Assembly (NCBI GenBank): GCA_032209605.1 | Contig: JASFXZ010000038.1 | Location: 248,001-312,000, forward strand | DNA length: 64,000 bases | DNA from: Mactromeris polynyma | Taxonomy: Eukaryota; Mollusca; Bivalvia; Venerida; Mactridae | Direction of reading: 5' to 3' | In this document: positions 52,236 through 63,069 of the stretch, in pieces | How the letters are laid out: every line of letters starts with the position of its first letter | Position numbering within the stretch: position 1 is the stretch's first letter | Program-made: the position numbers and the translations under genes | Notes under the pieces: generated by a model | Databases searched by the model: none | Told to the model about the DNA's origin: nothing | The model's input: only the letters and a program-made list of their open reading frames with translations

Positions 52236-52527
52236 AAGCTTGTCGACAAAATAGCTACGGCTATTGAAAAACAATGTGCAATTTGTTTTAACATTATAAA
52301 AAACAGCGAGAGCAGTGTGAACCAGTGGGGAAGTATTTTTCAAGAACTACGTGTTCATTTAATTGGATCTGTTTGTAACTTTTGTACAAATAAATTAAAC
52401 AGAAAATGCCGTCTAACGGAGGAGTCCAAGACCAAAGACCAAGCTTTGTTGCTGGAGAAAGATCGTATAGTGGCGGAACTAAAGGAACTGCCAGGCGTGA
52501 AACAAAGAATTGTTTCGACACCTAAAG
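52236..52527 (+). CDS. Repeat-family protein, exon 1 (Cys-finger-like)
   Basis: Reads KLVDKIATAIEKQCAICFN ... GSVCNFCTNKLNRK, a CxxC...CxxC pair, and ends ELKELPGVKQRIVSTPK. Donor AAAG|GTAATT at 52528 leaves one base that joins the exon at 53443 in phase. No ATG at the expected start, so the 5' border is uncertain. Confidence 0.5.
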
Positions 52528-53442
52528 GTAATTGATTTTCATATAAAATGACATCAATTTTATTAATCCAAGTAATAATAATACATGTATGCAATTTATT
52601 TGGGGGAACACTCGAACCCAGCAATCCTGTATGCATAATCAGGAAAATATTTTATTTTAAAAATCATGTTGCAGTTGCTATTAAAATATGTCATCATGAC
52701 TCTAGTCATTCTAAAATGGACTGTTTCTGTGATTGTCCTGGTCTTCATTCTTCATAAAATTCAAACCATGTAAAGAATGCCGCCAATTTTTTTGCTTTTT
52801 TGAAGGCTAAAAAGTATTGTTTCTGAGGAAAATCTGTGGTAACAAGGTACAATAAAAAAGCCTGTACAGCATTTTTGAATGACTAACTTGACCCTTGGTC
52901 AAAAATTTTGACAATATACATGTATATATATACAAGTCATATACACAGAATTAGCGGGCTTTATATAAATAGGAACTTAAATTTCAACATGGACTTAAGT
53001 ATCACCTTGGATAAATAGTGGAAGATATATTCCATGTGATGCTTTTTTCTTTGACATACTTTGTTATTATAAACACATGTGTGTATACTGCTACATGATT
53101 TAAAGTTATGGTATATTTGTAAAAATTGAGAATAGTTTCATAATACTAAGAAGTTTGTTGATCTTCAGATTATCAGTTTATGATAATTTAACTCTTAAAC
53201 AAATGGATTTGGGTGCTTTTTGACAATTCACGAGACAGGAATCAATTTGCATCAATTTGTATATTTACATGCAACATTTCACCTTTAACAAATATAGGCG
53301 CCTATGTTCAACGATTATCCGGCTATATTCAAACGAAAATAAACCGCTTTTAACACTTTGTACATATAATATATATGAACTTTCAATTGTGTAAGTAAGA
53401 ATTCCTTATGCAGAAATTGGCAATTGTCATTATTTATTCCAG

Positions 53443-54055
53443 CAAGCAATAAGCGATCCATTCATGAGGCTGTAACCCCTAATACAGTGACACCAAAGAG
53501 TAAAAAATGTTTATTTGTGACACCAAAGAAGAGCGGGACACCAAGGTTTGCGGCGTCTAAGAAAATCCTGGTAGAAAAAGAAACACATTTTCAGGTTTCT
53601 GTCAGATATCAGCAACAAGAAAGGACATACATCATCAGCAATAAATCTAAGCAAAAGCTTGTGAAAGTATTGATAAATAATGGCACAGAGTCTGCACTCT
53701 GTAAACATTTATCTAAGTTTCCAAAATACAGATCTGTAATGAAGGAATGTGTGATTAAAGACATTAAGCATGAAGTAGACCAGGTTGTGAAGAATAGAGA
53801 GGACCTTCTGAGGGTCACAACTATTGATTCCCTGTTAGACTTTGATTGGAAAAACATAATCAAGTCCCTTGACAAGAAAGTTCCCTCACTGATGTCTATA
53901 TTAAGGTCTGTGGTCAATGGGAAGAAGAAGCAGTACCTAACTCATCTAGTTATGGCAGCTAGCATAATGTTGTATGCCAGGAACCAAACACTGAACTTAG
54001 TACAGTTGTATTGGGTTTAGTCCTCGACAGCAGTGGTTTGAACAAAGTGGTGATG
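53443..54055 (+). pseudogene. Repeat-family protein, exon 2 (multicopy invertebrate protein, DUF6589-type neighbourhood)
   Basis: Acceptor ATTCCAG at 53442. Basic TPKSKKCLFVTPKKSGTPRF, then TTIDSLLDFDWKNIIKSLDK and IMLYARNQTLNLVQ. These patterns are familiar from highly repeated, transposon-like proteins of cnidarians and molluscs (related to DUF6589 proteins, from memory and not verified). A one-base slip near 54008 moves the continuation GLVLDSSGLNK to another frame. The downstream part is then replaced by gag-protease sequence. Confidence 0.45.
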
Positions 54056-54715
54056 TCTGTGAAGCAACACACACAGAAAAGCAATGTGAATAAACACAAA
54101 GTGAACCAAGCTCAGCACAAAAATGTGAAGAAATGTGGGAAAGGACACGAAAAAGGCAAATGTCAAGCATATGAAACTATATGTAATTGCTACAAAAAGC
54201 GGAATCACTGGGCCAATGTATGTCGGAATAAGAGTCAGCCTGTGAACTCAATTGATGAAACATCCGACGCGTGTAGCAGTGAAGAACTACTTCACATCAA
54301 CGCATGTGACGACTGTGCTACAAACAATGACAATGTCAGTATGCTTGAAGACAATTTTTAGTGGTCAGTGGCTTTAGAAATAAAGCAGCAGAGGATTCAA
54401 TTCAGAATTGACACAGGTGCCAAAAGCAATATTCTAGTGAAAACAGTGTACGACCGAATGCGTCCTAAACCGAAGCTATTAAGTTCACTGAAAACGCTGA
54501 AAAGATATTCCAACCACAAAATTAAGCCAATCGGATGCTTCACAACCGCTATTGAGTATAAAGGAAGATCAACAGACGCAACATTCGAAATTGTGGACCT
54601 AAGCCAAGAGAACATAATTTCCGGGGATTTGCGGAGAAATTGGGTCTGCTCCAAGGAGTGCACAAGCTACTACCCCCAGAACATGAACTATCTTGTGACT
54701 ACCCTGAACTGGTGA
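54056..54715 (+). pseudogene. Ty3/gypsy gag zinc knuckle and protease fragment
   Basis: KCGKGHEKGKCQAYETICN and CYKKRNHWANVC are degenerate zinc knuckles. After a stop at 54359 the frame from 54368 contains IQFRIDTGAKSNIL, with the DTG motif of a retroviral-type aspartic protease, and ENIISGDLRRN. RT and integrase are missing. Its family differs from that of the LTR element at 41328. Confidence 0.65.
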
Positions 54716-54986
54716 AAACAACTGGTGTAATGCCAGGTGAACACTCAATAACACTGTCTGAAGGACGCCATTTATTAAGAGGTCGCTTACATCTTATATA
54801 AAGCTCAATTCAAAATACCACTTATAACATAATAATTCAGAATGTATAAAACATATACGAATGCCAAAATGTTGTTATCAAATACATTACAAGACCAATT
54901 ATTTCCTTCCAAAATCAATTGCATTTATTTTGTTTGGGTGCTCGGGTAGAAGTGTTGCTAATGTCGTAACCGGAATTCGTGCATGG

Positions 54987-54994
54987 TATATAAG
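54987..54994 (+). promoter_or_regulatory. TATA box of second YR-type retroelement
   Basis: TATATAAG, 69 bp before the ATG at 55063. Sequence and spacing mirror 48769-48777. Confidence 0.55.
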
Positions 54995-55062
54995 ACCTGC
55001 CCTTGTGCCCATGCGGTCTTTCCAATTGGGAACTCGTGGTGATAACATCGCAACTTAAACTC

Positions 55063-55221
55063 ATGCCAGGCAGAGGAAGGGGACGAAAAAGGAGGGCGAC
55101 AGACACTCCGGTGGAGCTGCGGGTACGGAGGCCGAGAACAAGATGCACGGACCTAACCAGAGCCCAGGAGGAATATATGGGCGAGAATAACTTACAAATT
55201 ATAGATTTTGAGCAAATTTGA
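55063..55221 (+). pseudogene. ORF1 start of second DIRS/Ngaro-like element
   Basis: Begins MPGRGRGRKRRATDTPVELR, matching the MPGRGRG start at 48857, and runs through RCTDLTRAQEEYMGEN to a stop. Later gag-like pieces are in shifted frames. Confidence 0.55.
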
Positions 55222-55449
55222 GACATGCTGATTTACATCCCGTCCCAGAGCAAGGGTGTGGTCCACCAGAGGAACAAGATCACCTTCATATTGAAGGGGT
55301 TCCTTGAACCGAAACCCAAGGCAACACACCGCTAAATCTTATATCCGGGGATTTAAGTAGTTTTTGGGACAAAATAAATCCTGACCAGTTCCGTTCCCCG
55401 GACGACGACTTAGCGGAACACATCCCAATCGGCACTAAAACGCCAAATT

Positions 55450-55790
55450 AGCTGCGGGGAATATGTTAATTTGTCATTAATGTTAAAAGGGGCTTCTGAA
55501 CTATCAGAGGTCTACAGTGGTCAAACACTTGCAATGTCTGAGGGCCAACTTGTGTTGAGACCCAAAGATGCATTTATAATTTATGTATCAGTCTATTTAA
55601 CCAGCCATGTAGACAAAGTGTACGAGTTGCTACATTACATTAATACAATTAAAGATTGTGCCAAGCGACCGAGCTTTGCCTGGATCACTTATGACCACCA
55701 GTTTAGGCTCTAGCAAGCCAACAGGGCCGGACCATGGGCTATAATTAACAACTATTTATGGTGTAGATGCATGAACCAGAAATATATTTT
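55450..55790 (+). pseudogene. Gag-like ORF1 core of second DIRS/Ngaro-like element
   Basis: LVLRPKDAFIIYVSVYLTSH, VYELLHYINTIKDCAKRPSF and AWITYDHQFRL match the conserved block of DIRS/Ngaro ORF1 proteins (I..W..AF.IY...Y....P......LL.Y...IR......W..YD.QFR). It is followed after a stop by GPWAIINNYLW in the same frame. Degenerate. Confidence 0.55.
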
Positions 55791-55970
55791 CCCTTGTTTA
55801 GAATGAACGGTCTGCAGCATCCACCGTAAGTCAACCCCAGGGCGGCAAATAATTCCAGGTCCACACCGTCATCTGAGAGTAACAGCGAGTTTTTAAAAGA
55901 TGAGTGATTTTGGCTATGACAGATTTACACATGACTGTTTTGACTATGAACAAGGGCAGAAAACATTATT

Positions 55971-56066
55971 GTCAAGAATAGGCTTAAAGAACATTTAAGT
56001 TTTTTGAAAAATATTGGTGCAAGTAATTTTGTTATTGATATTATAGAAAATGGATATAAAATTCCA
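55971..56066 (+). pseudogene. Reverse transcriptase N-part, interrupted by hAT insertion
   Basis: VKNRLKEHLSFLKNIGASNF and VIDIIENGYKIP match the opening of DIRS/Ngaro-type RT. The reading is cut at AATTCCA (56060-56066) and resumes after the hAT element at 61986 in the same codon. Confidence 0.75.
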
Positions 56067-56320
56067 AGGGCGGATTCAGGGGGGGGCGGAAGGGGCGTAC
56101 GCCCCCCCTAAAATCGTCCGTGCATACGTAATTTTATTTTGTTCTGAATGAGAAAAGGACTAAATGTGTATTTTTTTCGCTCGCTCCGCTCGCAATAATA
56201 CTAGTACTTTTTCTTAGAAGGTAAGCAATTATCACGTTTCCGCTATTTTGTTTCAATTTCGTTGATTGACACCATTCCGATATTTAACAAAGCATTGACC
56301 TAGCAGCCGACGCATCGGCA

Positions 56321-59300
56321 ATGTCGAAGAGATTTAAACTCCAAACAGATGTTAGACGGTTTTTTTCGACAAGTGTGAAAGAAAAGAAAAGGTTTGTTTA
56401 CACTGTTTTACTCTGCCTTGAAATATTATCTACACCCTTTATAAGTACATGTAATATGAGCGTTTACCCTTTATATTATTCAATGTGTAATGACGTCATA
56501 TATAAATCGTTGATTTACCGAAATGTGCCAATTAACGAAATTTTATTAGTATCAGTATGCTCCCCTTACAAAATTTATGAGAATAATATTCAAGAATACT
56601 TCTATTGTAATTTGACTGTTGGCTTGATAACGCATGAAAACTGGTGCACTACATAAAATACACGCAATTATTTACCGGGCACTCTTATTATTCCGTGCTT
56701 TTCCGTCGTCCTCTCAGGTGTGTTATTTCAACAAATAAAAACATTCTTATAATACCTAATTATTGCTGATACATAATCTACTTTCCTCATTGTTGTAGAC
56801 TGATATGTAAAGGAAGCGTGCACCAAGGAGAATTTGTAAATGGCGGGAGCCAGTGTGTTTGTGTGTCCCTGGTGTTTGTTTGTCTAGACGGATATCCTAG
56901 GACACAGGCCGAAGTTGATAAGATAGTTGCAGAAGGGACAGAAGTATTTCATATGGTATCGGAAGAGAATGTCTGTTTGCTTATTTCTGAAATACCTGAA
57001 TTTTTAGAAATTAGTGGGCAGATATTTCAAGTTAAATACTATGAATCCAGAAGTGGATTAATATCACAAACCTCTGATGAACCAGGGTCCATGTATTTTT
57101 GTATGTCATCGTCACTTCGGCTGTGTTTTGAGGAATCAAACAATGTTTTCTTAACAATAGGCAAGTTACCACCACATTTTACATACATTGTATCTAAAAC
57201 TGCTATTTATTCACGTACAGTTATTTTTCTAGTGTATACACATATGAAATGTATGTAGAGGAATTTATTGCAATAACATACGTATCATTCTAGTACAAAT
57301 GCATTTGATTTTTCAAAAGCAAACAAGTCGCAAATACGCATATGAAAGAAATATCTATGTTGTAATATCTTGAATGAATTAAAGCATTAAACCAATGGCA
57401 ATTAAAAAAATAATTTAAGCAACATGATCTTCTGCAGTTATTCAAAAGAGTCAGGGAACACTAGTTATTAATACATAACCAAATCACAAATAATATTAAT
57501 TATAATATATATCTACACACATCTACGTTCGCATGGCTTATGCACGCTGTTTGTTCATTACGGTTTAAATTTTATCAATACAGGAGGTTCGACAACAGGA
57601 ATCAAGCGTGTGGTCAGACCCGATGGTACGACGTACTACGTACTGTTTGATTCACACAGCCGCGATGACTCCGGAATGTGCTCTCCCCATGGCACATCAG
57701 TTGTGTTTGAGATACTAACTCAGGATGACCTAGCTGATCATATCACACACTTAGCCGCATCGATGAATTCTCAGGATACACAGTTTGAACTTACAGCAGT
57801 AGTCACAAAAACATGGTACATTACTAAATTATTTGATTACATGTGTTCTTATATTTTTCAGCGACTGAGATAGTTAAACTTCAATGTAAAGTATAGGTAT
57901 CTGGTATCATAAATATCATTTGCCTATATATTACACATCGGTTGAAAGATAACATCAAATAGATACATATGCTGTAGCCTATTATATTTAAACCCTCTCG
58001 TTTGTCTTCTCGAAGGCTTGACTCAAACAACAACTCAGTGCAAAATATAATGTGCCCAACAAACTTGTGCATTCTTTACACATGTACATGCATTTGTCCT
58101 ATTTCCATATATAATTACTGTTGTCAATCCGTATGGACGTTAATAACGAATAGGGTAGCGTACTCTTCGCACCTTTTAAGCTAGATAATCTGATTGTCTT
58201 CATACGTTCCCTGATGAAAAACATGGACGTAATTCTGATTACAATTTTTTTATGTTAGGTATAGTGTGTTGCTGTAGCGGTTATATGCAAGTTTGAAAAT
58301 AGTACGTGTTTTACTCCGCTTGTGCAAACTCTTGGACTGACCTAAATGTGCTTTAACGGTTGTATTGAAAATGGACACTGTTCTGACCAAGACCTTTTCT
58401 CACATAAATACTTAGCGGTACTTTTAAACCCACACTTCCTTTTTTAATGACTTTTTTTTTTGAAATCAGTATTTTATGATAGTTATAACACAAGGTGAAC
58501 ACAAGTACATGTATTTATATTAAAGAGACCAAAGTACCGGGCGGACAAAATCGCACGTTTGCTTTTTGTGACTTTTAACTTTATGAGTTTTCCTGTTGTT
58601 ACACGTCTGGAATATTCTTTGACGGAAAAGATCATTTCACAGTATGCCATGTCATCATTGAGATATTGAAATATTTCAAAATATACCTAAATTAAGCGAA
58701 AAGTGTGGGTTTCGAAGTGCCGTTGAGTATATATTTTGTAGTAGGAGCATATATCCCATATCGACATCATTATTTCATTTGCAGTGCACATCCTGGCGGC
58801 GACGACCTAGCCAAAAGGTCACGGCCTAGTGACGTAACTGCTACCAGACCAATAATTAGCCATTCTCCCACCAGACAGCATCCTAACGATGGTCCTGTTA
58901 CACGACCACAACCTAGTAGCGATTGTTTAAACACACAGCAATCGAACGAAGGTCCTGTCACAATTACACAGACTAGTAGCGATAGTTCAACCTCAATTTC
59001 AAGTGATATGCATGCCATACAGCGCCAGGATATAAGTATGCATGACATTGATAACCAGTTAATCGACAATCCTCAGCAAATAGACGTCGATAGTCAACAG
59101 AGTGTACCACCCCTAGATATTAAGAACTATGACTCCTCTCTGTTTTCTGATGATTTAAAGTTCCAGCTCATCACTGAGAGAGAGCCTGAAAACAGTTTCA
59201 TATTCCCCCCAAAATTATATAAGGACAAACGGAGTAAAACAGGTCAAATGAAACGTCATTGTAACCGAGATTGGTTCAAGACTTTCCCTTTTATTTCTTA

Positions 59301-61353
59301 CTCAAAAGAAGAAGACGGTTTGTATTGCCTAGCATGTGTCATTTTTCCAGATACCTCGCACAGAAGGTCAAAATGGTTCATCTTACAACCCTTCTCAAAC
59401 TGGAAACACGCCATTGAAGATTTGAAAGCTCACTCCATAAGTACGTACCACTTAAATTCTATGGAAAAGCTTGAGAGTTTTAAAACTACATACACGACAC
59501 CATCCCGAAGAATAGATGTAACACTAAACACAGAAGGTTTGCAAAAGTTGACAAGAAATCGTCAAATTCTTGCATCCATTTTGAAAACTTTGGTATTTTG
59601 TGGTAGGCGAGGAATTGCTCTACGTTCTCATCGGGACGATGATACGTCATCCGCCGCAAGTTTGAACATGGGCAATTTCAAGGAATTGCTACAGTTTCGA
59701 GTTGATGCCGGTGACAAAGTACTACAAGAGCACCTTTCCTCGTGTGCAAAGAATGCATCATACACGTCTAAAACCTCTCAAAATGAGTTGCTTTATTGTG
59801 TTAAGACATTCATTCAACAGACAATTGTGGACGAAGTTAAATCACAAGCTATTGGTCCCTTATTTGGTTTTCAGTGTGATGAAGTAACCGACAACAGCAA
59901 TTGGGAACAACTCGGTATCGTGTTGCGATACACTACTCCCCATTCTAAAGCTGTTGAGAGACTTTTGGAATTTGTGCCTTGTGAGGAGATCACCGGTGCT
60001 GCACTATCGGACAAGATTCTTGAAACTTTTCAAGAAGTTGGTCTTGATCCGAGTATGTGCAGATCCCAGACTATGGACGGCGCCGGTAATATGGCAGGGA
60101 AGACCAAGGGTTGTGCAGCAAGGATTCGAGAGCGATACCATAGGGCTGTGTATCATTACTGTTCAAGCCATGACCTAAACTTGGCACTAAGCAAAAGTTG
60201 TCAGGTCAAGGAAGTTCATATCATGCTTGACTCTCTGAAGCAACTAGGCTTGTTCTTCAAGTATTCTCCTAAACGAAGTAGGAGACTTGAATCCGCAATA
60301 GACGAGGTAAACAAAACACGCCCCGAGCAAATCAAAAAGAGCAAGTTCAAGCTGTTTTGTGAAACGAGATGGGTTGAGAAACACACATGTTTGAACGATT
60401 TCGATGAGATGTACGAGGCACTGTTGATATGTCTTGAAGCAATTGCGTCATTAGAAGCTGGCTGGGACGCCAAGGCTGTTGTAGATGCTAATGGACTGCT
60501 AAAGAGGATCACTGATTCAACCTTCATCGTGTGTTTCCAAACTGTCCATCAGTATTTTGGCTATTTCAGTGGAATAAGCAGGAAGCTCCAGGGCTCAACA
60601 CTAGACATCATTCATGCGTACACAATGATTGAAGATATAAGGTCAATGGTAGCAGAGCTAAGGAACGATGACAAAGAATATGACAATGTTTTTGCTAAGG
60701 CAATGCAAATGGCATCAGCAGCTAATATTCCGTCACTGGAACCACCCAGGCGCTGTGGGAGGCAGACTCAAAGGAGCAACGTTCCTTCATCAACTCCTAA
60801 AGAGTTCTTCCATCGATCAATATATTTGCCGTTTGTCGATGCGTTGCTTAGCCAGGTCAATATGAGGTTTAGCAGTCTGTCTAAACAAGCTGTCCAGGCT
60901 CTTACGCTCATCCCTAAAAATCACCATCTATTGACGGAAGAATCTTGCGAAGCCATTTTAGAATACTTTAGAGAAGACTTACCATCGCCAGCTAATTTTC
61001 ACCAGGAGGTACGGTTGTGGCAACGACTCTGGTCCAATAAAAACATCAAACCAGACACGTTGGATACAACCTTAGCTGATGAGAGTGTGTGTAAGCTGAT
61101 GTTTTCAAATATTTACACCATTTTGCATATACTGATGCTTACATCAGTTACCTCCAGCTCAGTCGAGAGAGGAAACTCGTCTTTAAAGTTTATCAAAAAT
61201 AAACTAAGAAGTACAATGGGAGGAGACAGGTTGAATGCTCTTGTCCTGATGTATATCCATAAGGATATACATATTGACATAGACGCAGTGATTACCATGT
61301 ATGCCCGACGTAATCCCCGAAAGATGTTGTTACAAAACCCACTGTCGGATTAG
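56321..61353 (+). CDS. hAT transposase with N-terminal cysteine-protease-like domain
   Basis: Four exons, 56321-56391, 56799-57160, 57584-57815 and 58785-61353, total 3234 nt: 1077 codons plus stop, in phase at each join. Exon 1 gives MSKRFKLQTDVRRFFS, a usual hAT start. Exons 2-3 (residues 24-221) give HQGEFVNGGSQCVCVSL and VLFDSHSRDDSGM, a Q...C...D-x-H arrangement like the C76-type (tegument deubiquitinase-like) cysteine-protease fold. Exon 4 holds a long Ser/Gln linker, a TTF-type zinc finger (KRHCNRDWFKTFPF ... LYCLACVIF, about 59245-59475), a DUF4371-like region (FQCDEVTDNSNWEQLG; TMDGAGNMAGKTKG; CSSHDLNLAL) and the hAT C-terminal dimerisation block (TSSSVERGNSSLKFIK). No frame breaks in exon 4. 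The second intron would be GC-AG (G|GCAAGT). Skipping exons 2 and 3 also keeps phase, giving an 879-residue protease-free transposase. Confidence 0.8.
56799..57160 (+). CDS. Protease-like exon 2 of the hAT gene
   Basis: Acceptor TTGTTGTAG at 56798. Encodes LICKGSVHQGEFVNGGSQ and CVCVSLVFVCLDGYPRTQAE, then VAEGTEVFHMVSEENVCLLI. The H-Q-G-x-F...G-x-QC pattern places a candidate oxyanion Gln about ten residues before the candidate nucleophilic Cys. Donor is GC (GCAAGT at 57161), so splicing depends on a GC-AG intron. Confidence 0.65.
57584..57815 (+). CDS. Protease-like exon 3 of the hAT gene
   Basis: Acceptor AATACAG at 57583. Encodes GTTYYVLFDSHSRDDSGM then PHGTSVVFEILTQDDLADHI. FDSHSR...GTSV is the second conserved block, carrying the candidate Asp and His. 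Donor ATG|GTACAT at 57816 leaves two bases that pair with exon 4. Confidence 0.65.
58785..61353 (+). CDS. Main hAT transposase exon (TTF finger, catalytic core, dimerisation)
   Basis: Acceptor CATTTGCAG at 58784. An open frame of 856 codons including stop, uninterrupted. The same frame is open upstream to about 58705, but no splice-independent start is convincing. Candidate DDE residues: Asp in FQCDEVTD, Asp in TMDGAGNM and Glu in SSVERGNSS. Overall it resembles the TTF/DUF4371 group that includes Tip100/Zaphod and ZMYM1-like proteins. Confidence 0.88.
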
Positions 61354-61851
61354 TGACATATAGTTTGCCTTGTGTTTCATTGACTTACTAATTTTACACA
61401 AACTTATGATTTCATTTGCTGCATAGTCATACATTGTGTTGAAGATAATTAACCATATTTTGAACTATGACATATAGTTTGCCTTGTATTTGTGTTTCTT
61501 TGACTTCCTATTTACAAATACTCATGAATACAGTGGCCTGCATAGTCATGCATTGTGTTAAACGTATAACTGGCAAAACTTATGATAATTTACCCTGTTC
61601 TAAACTATTATAGTTCCTATCTCTAAACTAGCTTGCATATATTGTGTCACAAATCTTGATTTACTCGTGATATTATGGTAAATAGATTGTTTAATTCAAG
61701 TTTTTAGTTGTCGAATTTACTCCAAAAATAACACAACATCTCTGGAATCTCTCGTCTTAAATTGAGACACCTGGTCATGAAATCTTGATATTTCATAAAA
61801 GTGTGCTATTTGGATTGATTTTGCCTTGAAAGCTATCCTTTTTCAATACAA

Positions 61852-61857
61852 AATAAA
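61852..61857 (+). terminator. PolyA signal AATAAA of hAT gene
   Basis: AATAAA 500 bp after the transposase stop and about 130 bp before the right inverted end. Likely 3' end of the element's transcript. Confidence 0.55.
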
Positions 61858-61985
61858 GTATTTCTGAATCCTCAGAATGCACCAGATGGATCCATTATTT
61901 TCAAAATTTTCCGGGGGAGCATGCCCCCGGACCCCCCTAGACCACTTTACGCCCCCCCTAACCCAAAATCCTGGATCCGCGCCTG

Positions 61986-62295
61986 AATTCCATTATATTC
62001 AAACCCACCAAAATCAGTTAACAGAAATAATAAATCAGCATTGTTAGAATCAGAATTTGTAACTGAAGCCATACAAAATTTGTTAGATAGAAATTTGATT
62101 AAAAAGTTTTCCGAGATACCCTATGTTGTTAACCCATTGACTGTTTCAGTACAAGATTCTGGTAAGAAAAGGTTAATTTTAGATTTAAGGATAATCAACA
62201 AACATATTTGAAACAATCTGTCAAGTATGATGTAAAAAGTTGTTTTGTCTTATTTAAAAAATGGATTTTTCATGGTAAAATTCAACTTGATAAGT
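61986..62295 (+). pseudogene. Reverse transcriptase continuation after hAT insertion
   Basis: ALLESEFVTEAIQNLLDRNL, PYVVNPLTVSVQDSGKKRLI and LDLRIINKHI are RT signatures in one frame up to a TGA at about 62209. The next codons, QSVKYDDVKSCFVLFKK and FMVKFNLDKC, are in shifted frame. Domain order and wording match the RT at 63220-63770, so the two are related DIRS/Ngaro-type enzymes. Confidence 0.75.
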
Positions 62296-62699
62296 GCATA
62301 GTTAAGATAGGGCCTGCCAACAGGCTTATCCTTCAAAGGGGGGATAAATGATATGGAACATTGGAAAGGAAATAAGACTTTTCATTCACAAACATTTCGG
62401 AAACTTGGGGGGAAGGGGAAGAGGCAATTATCAAGGAAACTAAACTTAGTAATACTGGAAGTGACAACCAAAAAATCTGAATACAGTAGACTTTTAAGTT
62501 CTGAGCGTTACGGAGTATAGCCACAGAACGTATGTCTTAACCGAACAAAAAAATTATGTGTAATATTGGACGAATCACTCGTGCGTAGGGTCACGTGATT
62601 CGTGAGTGGTCGAACAGATTTAGGCGGGAATCTAGCACGGGGTAGATCAGTTCAGAGTACGACTTCGATAGAGACACACCTATTTTTGACAAGTTTACA

Positions 62700-63023
62700 A
62701 TGGAGGAATCGACAACGAACAAGGGGGAAATGAATGTCTTCATAGAAGAAAAGGTTCAAGAGGTTATGCGGAAGAATAACGAGGAATTATTAGGAAACAT
62801 CAGCCAGATGATAGATAAGATAAGTTACAAAGCTTCTTCTTCTTCTGTTATAGATTTGCCAAAATTCAAACGCAAAAGCAATGAGGAACAATATAAAGTT
62901 AATCATAAAGTCATTGAGAAGATTGACAATGCTCAGTCTGCAATAGACGCGCAAGATATGTCATCTGCTAGAGATGCTTTCATCCAAGGTAAACATTTGT
63001 TTTATGTATACCGTGCAATGTAA
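62700..63023 (+). CDS. Upstream ORF of a third YR-type retroelement
   Basis: MEESTTNKGEMNVFIEEKV opens the frame. Then VIDLPKFKRKSNEEQYKVN and AIDAQDMSSARDAFIQGKHL, a pattern common upstream of RT in invertebrate DIRS-like polyproteins (FKRKGNEEQY.FN..V...L..A..AL.......A...L.EGK.L). It stops at 63021. The RT frame begins 50 bp downstream. In intact relatives both belong to one polyprotein, so this copy is probably broken here. Confidence 0.55.
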   Translation: MEESTTNKGEMNVFIEEKVQEVMRKNNEELLGNISQMIDKISYKASSSSVIDLPKFKRKSNEEQYKVNHKVIEKIDNAQSAIDAQDMSSARDAFIQGKHLFYVYRAM

Positions 63024-63069
63024 ACCTGACTTATAAATGAGTCATAATTGACCGTGCTATATTAGCACG

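Larger units (their letters stand above)
56067..61985 (+). mobile_element. 5.9-kb hAT transposon with a complete, spliced transposase gene
   Basis: The left end (AGGGCGGATTCAGG) and right end (CCTGGATCCGCGCCT) are inverted repeats of the CAGGGGCGGATCC type. Subterminal G-rich (GGGGGGGCGGAAGGGGCG) and C-rich (ACCCCCCTAGACC, GCCCCCCCTAACCC) blocks also mirror each other. The flanks share AATTCCA (56060-56066, 61986-61992), 7 bases of the 8 expected for hAT. The host codons read through when the insert is removed. It carries one four-exon gene and a polyA signal at 61852. Confidence 0.85.

Noticed and set aside
58705..58784. ATG at 58705 as start of the transposase
   Set aside because: The codons before the acceptor at 58784 look non-coding, whereas the exon chain from 56321 gives a typical hAT start and keeps phase.
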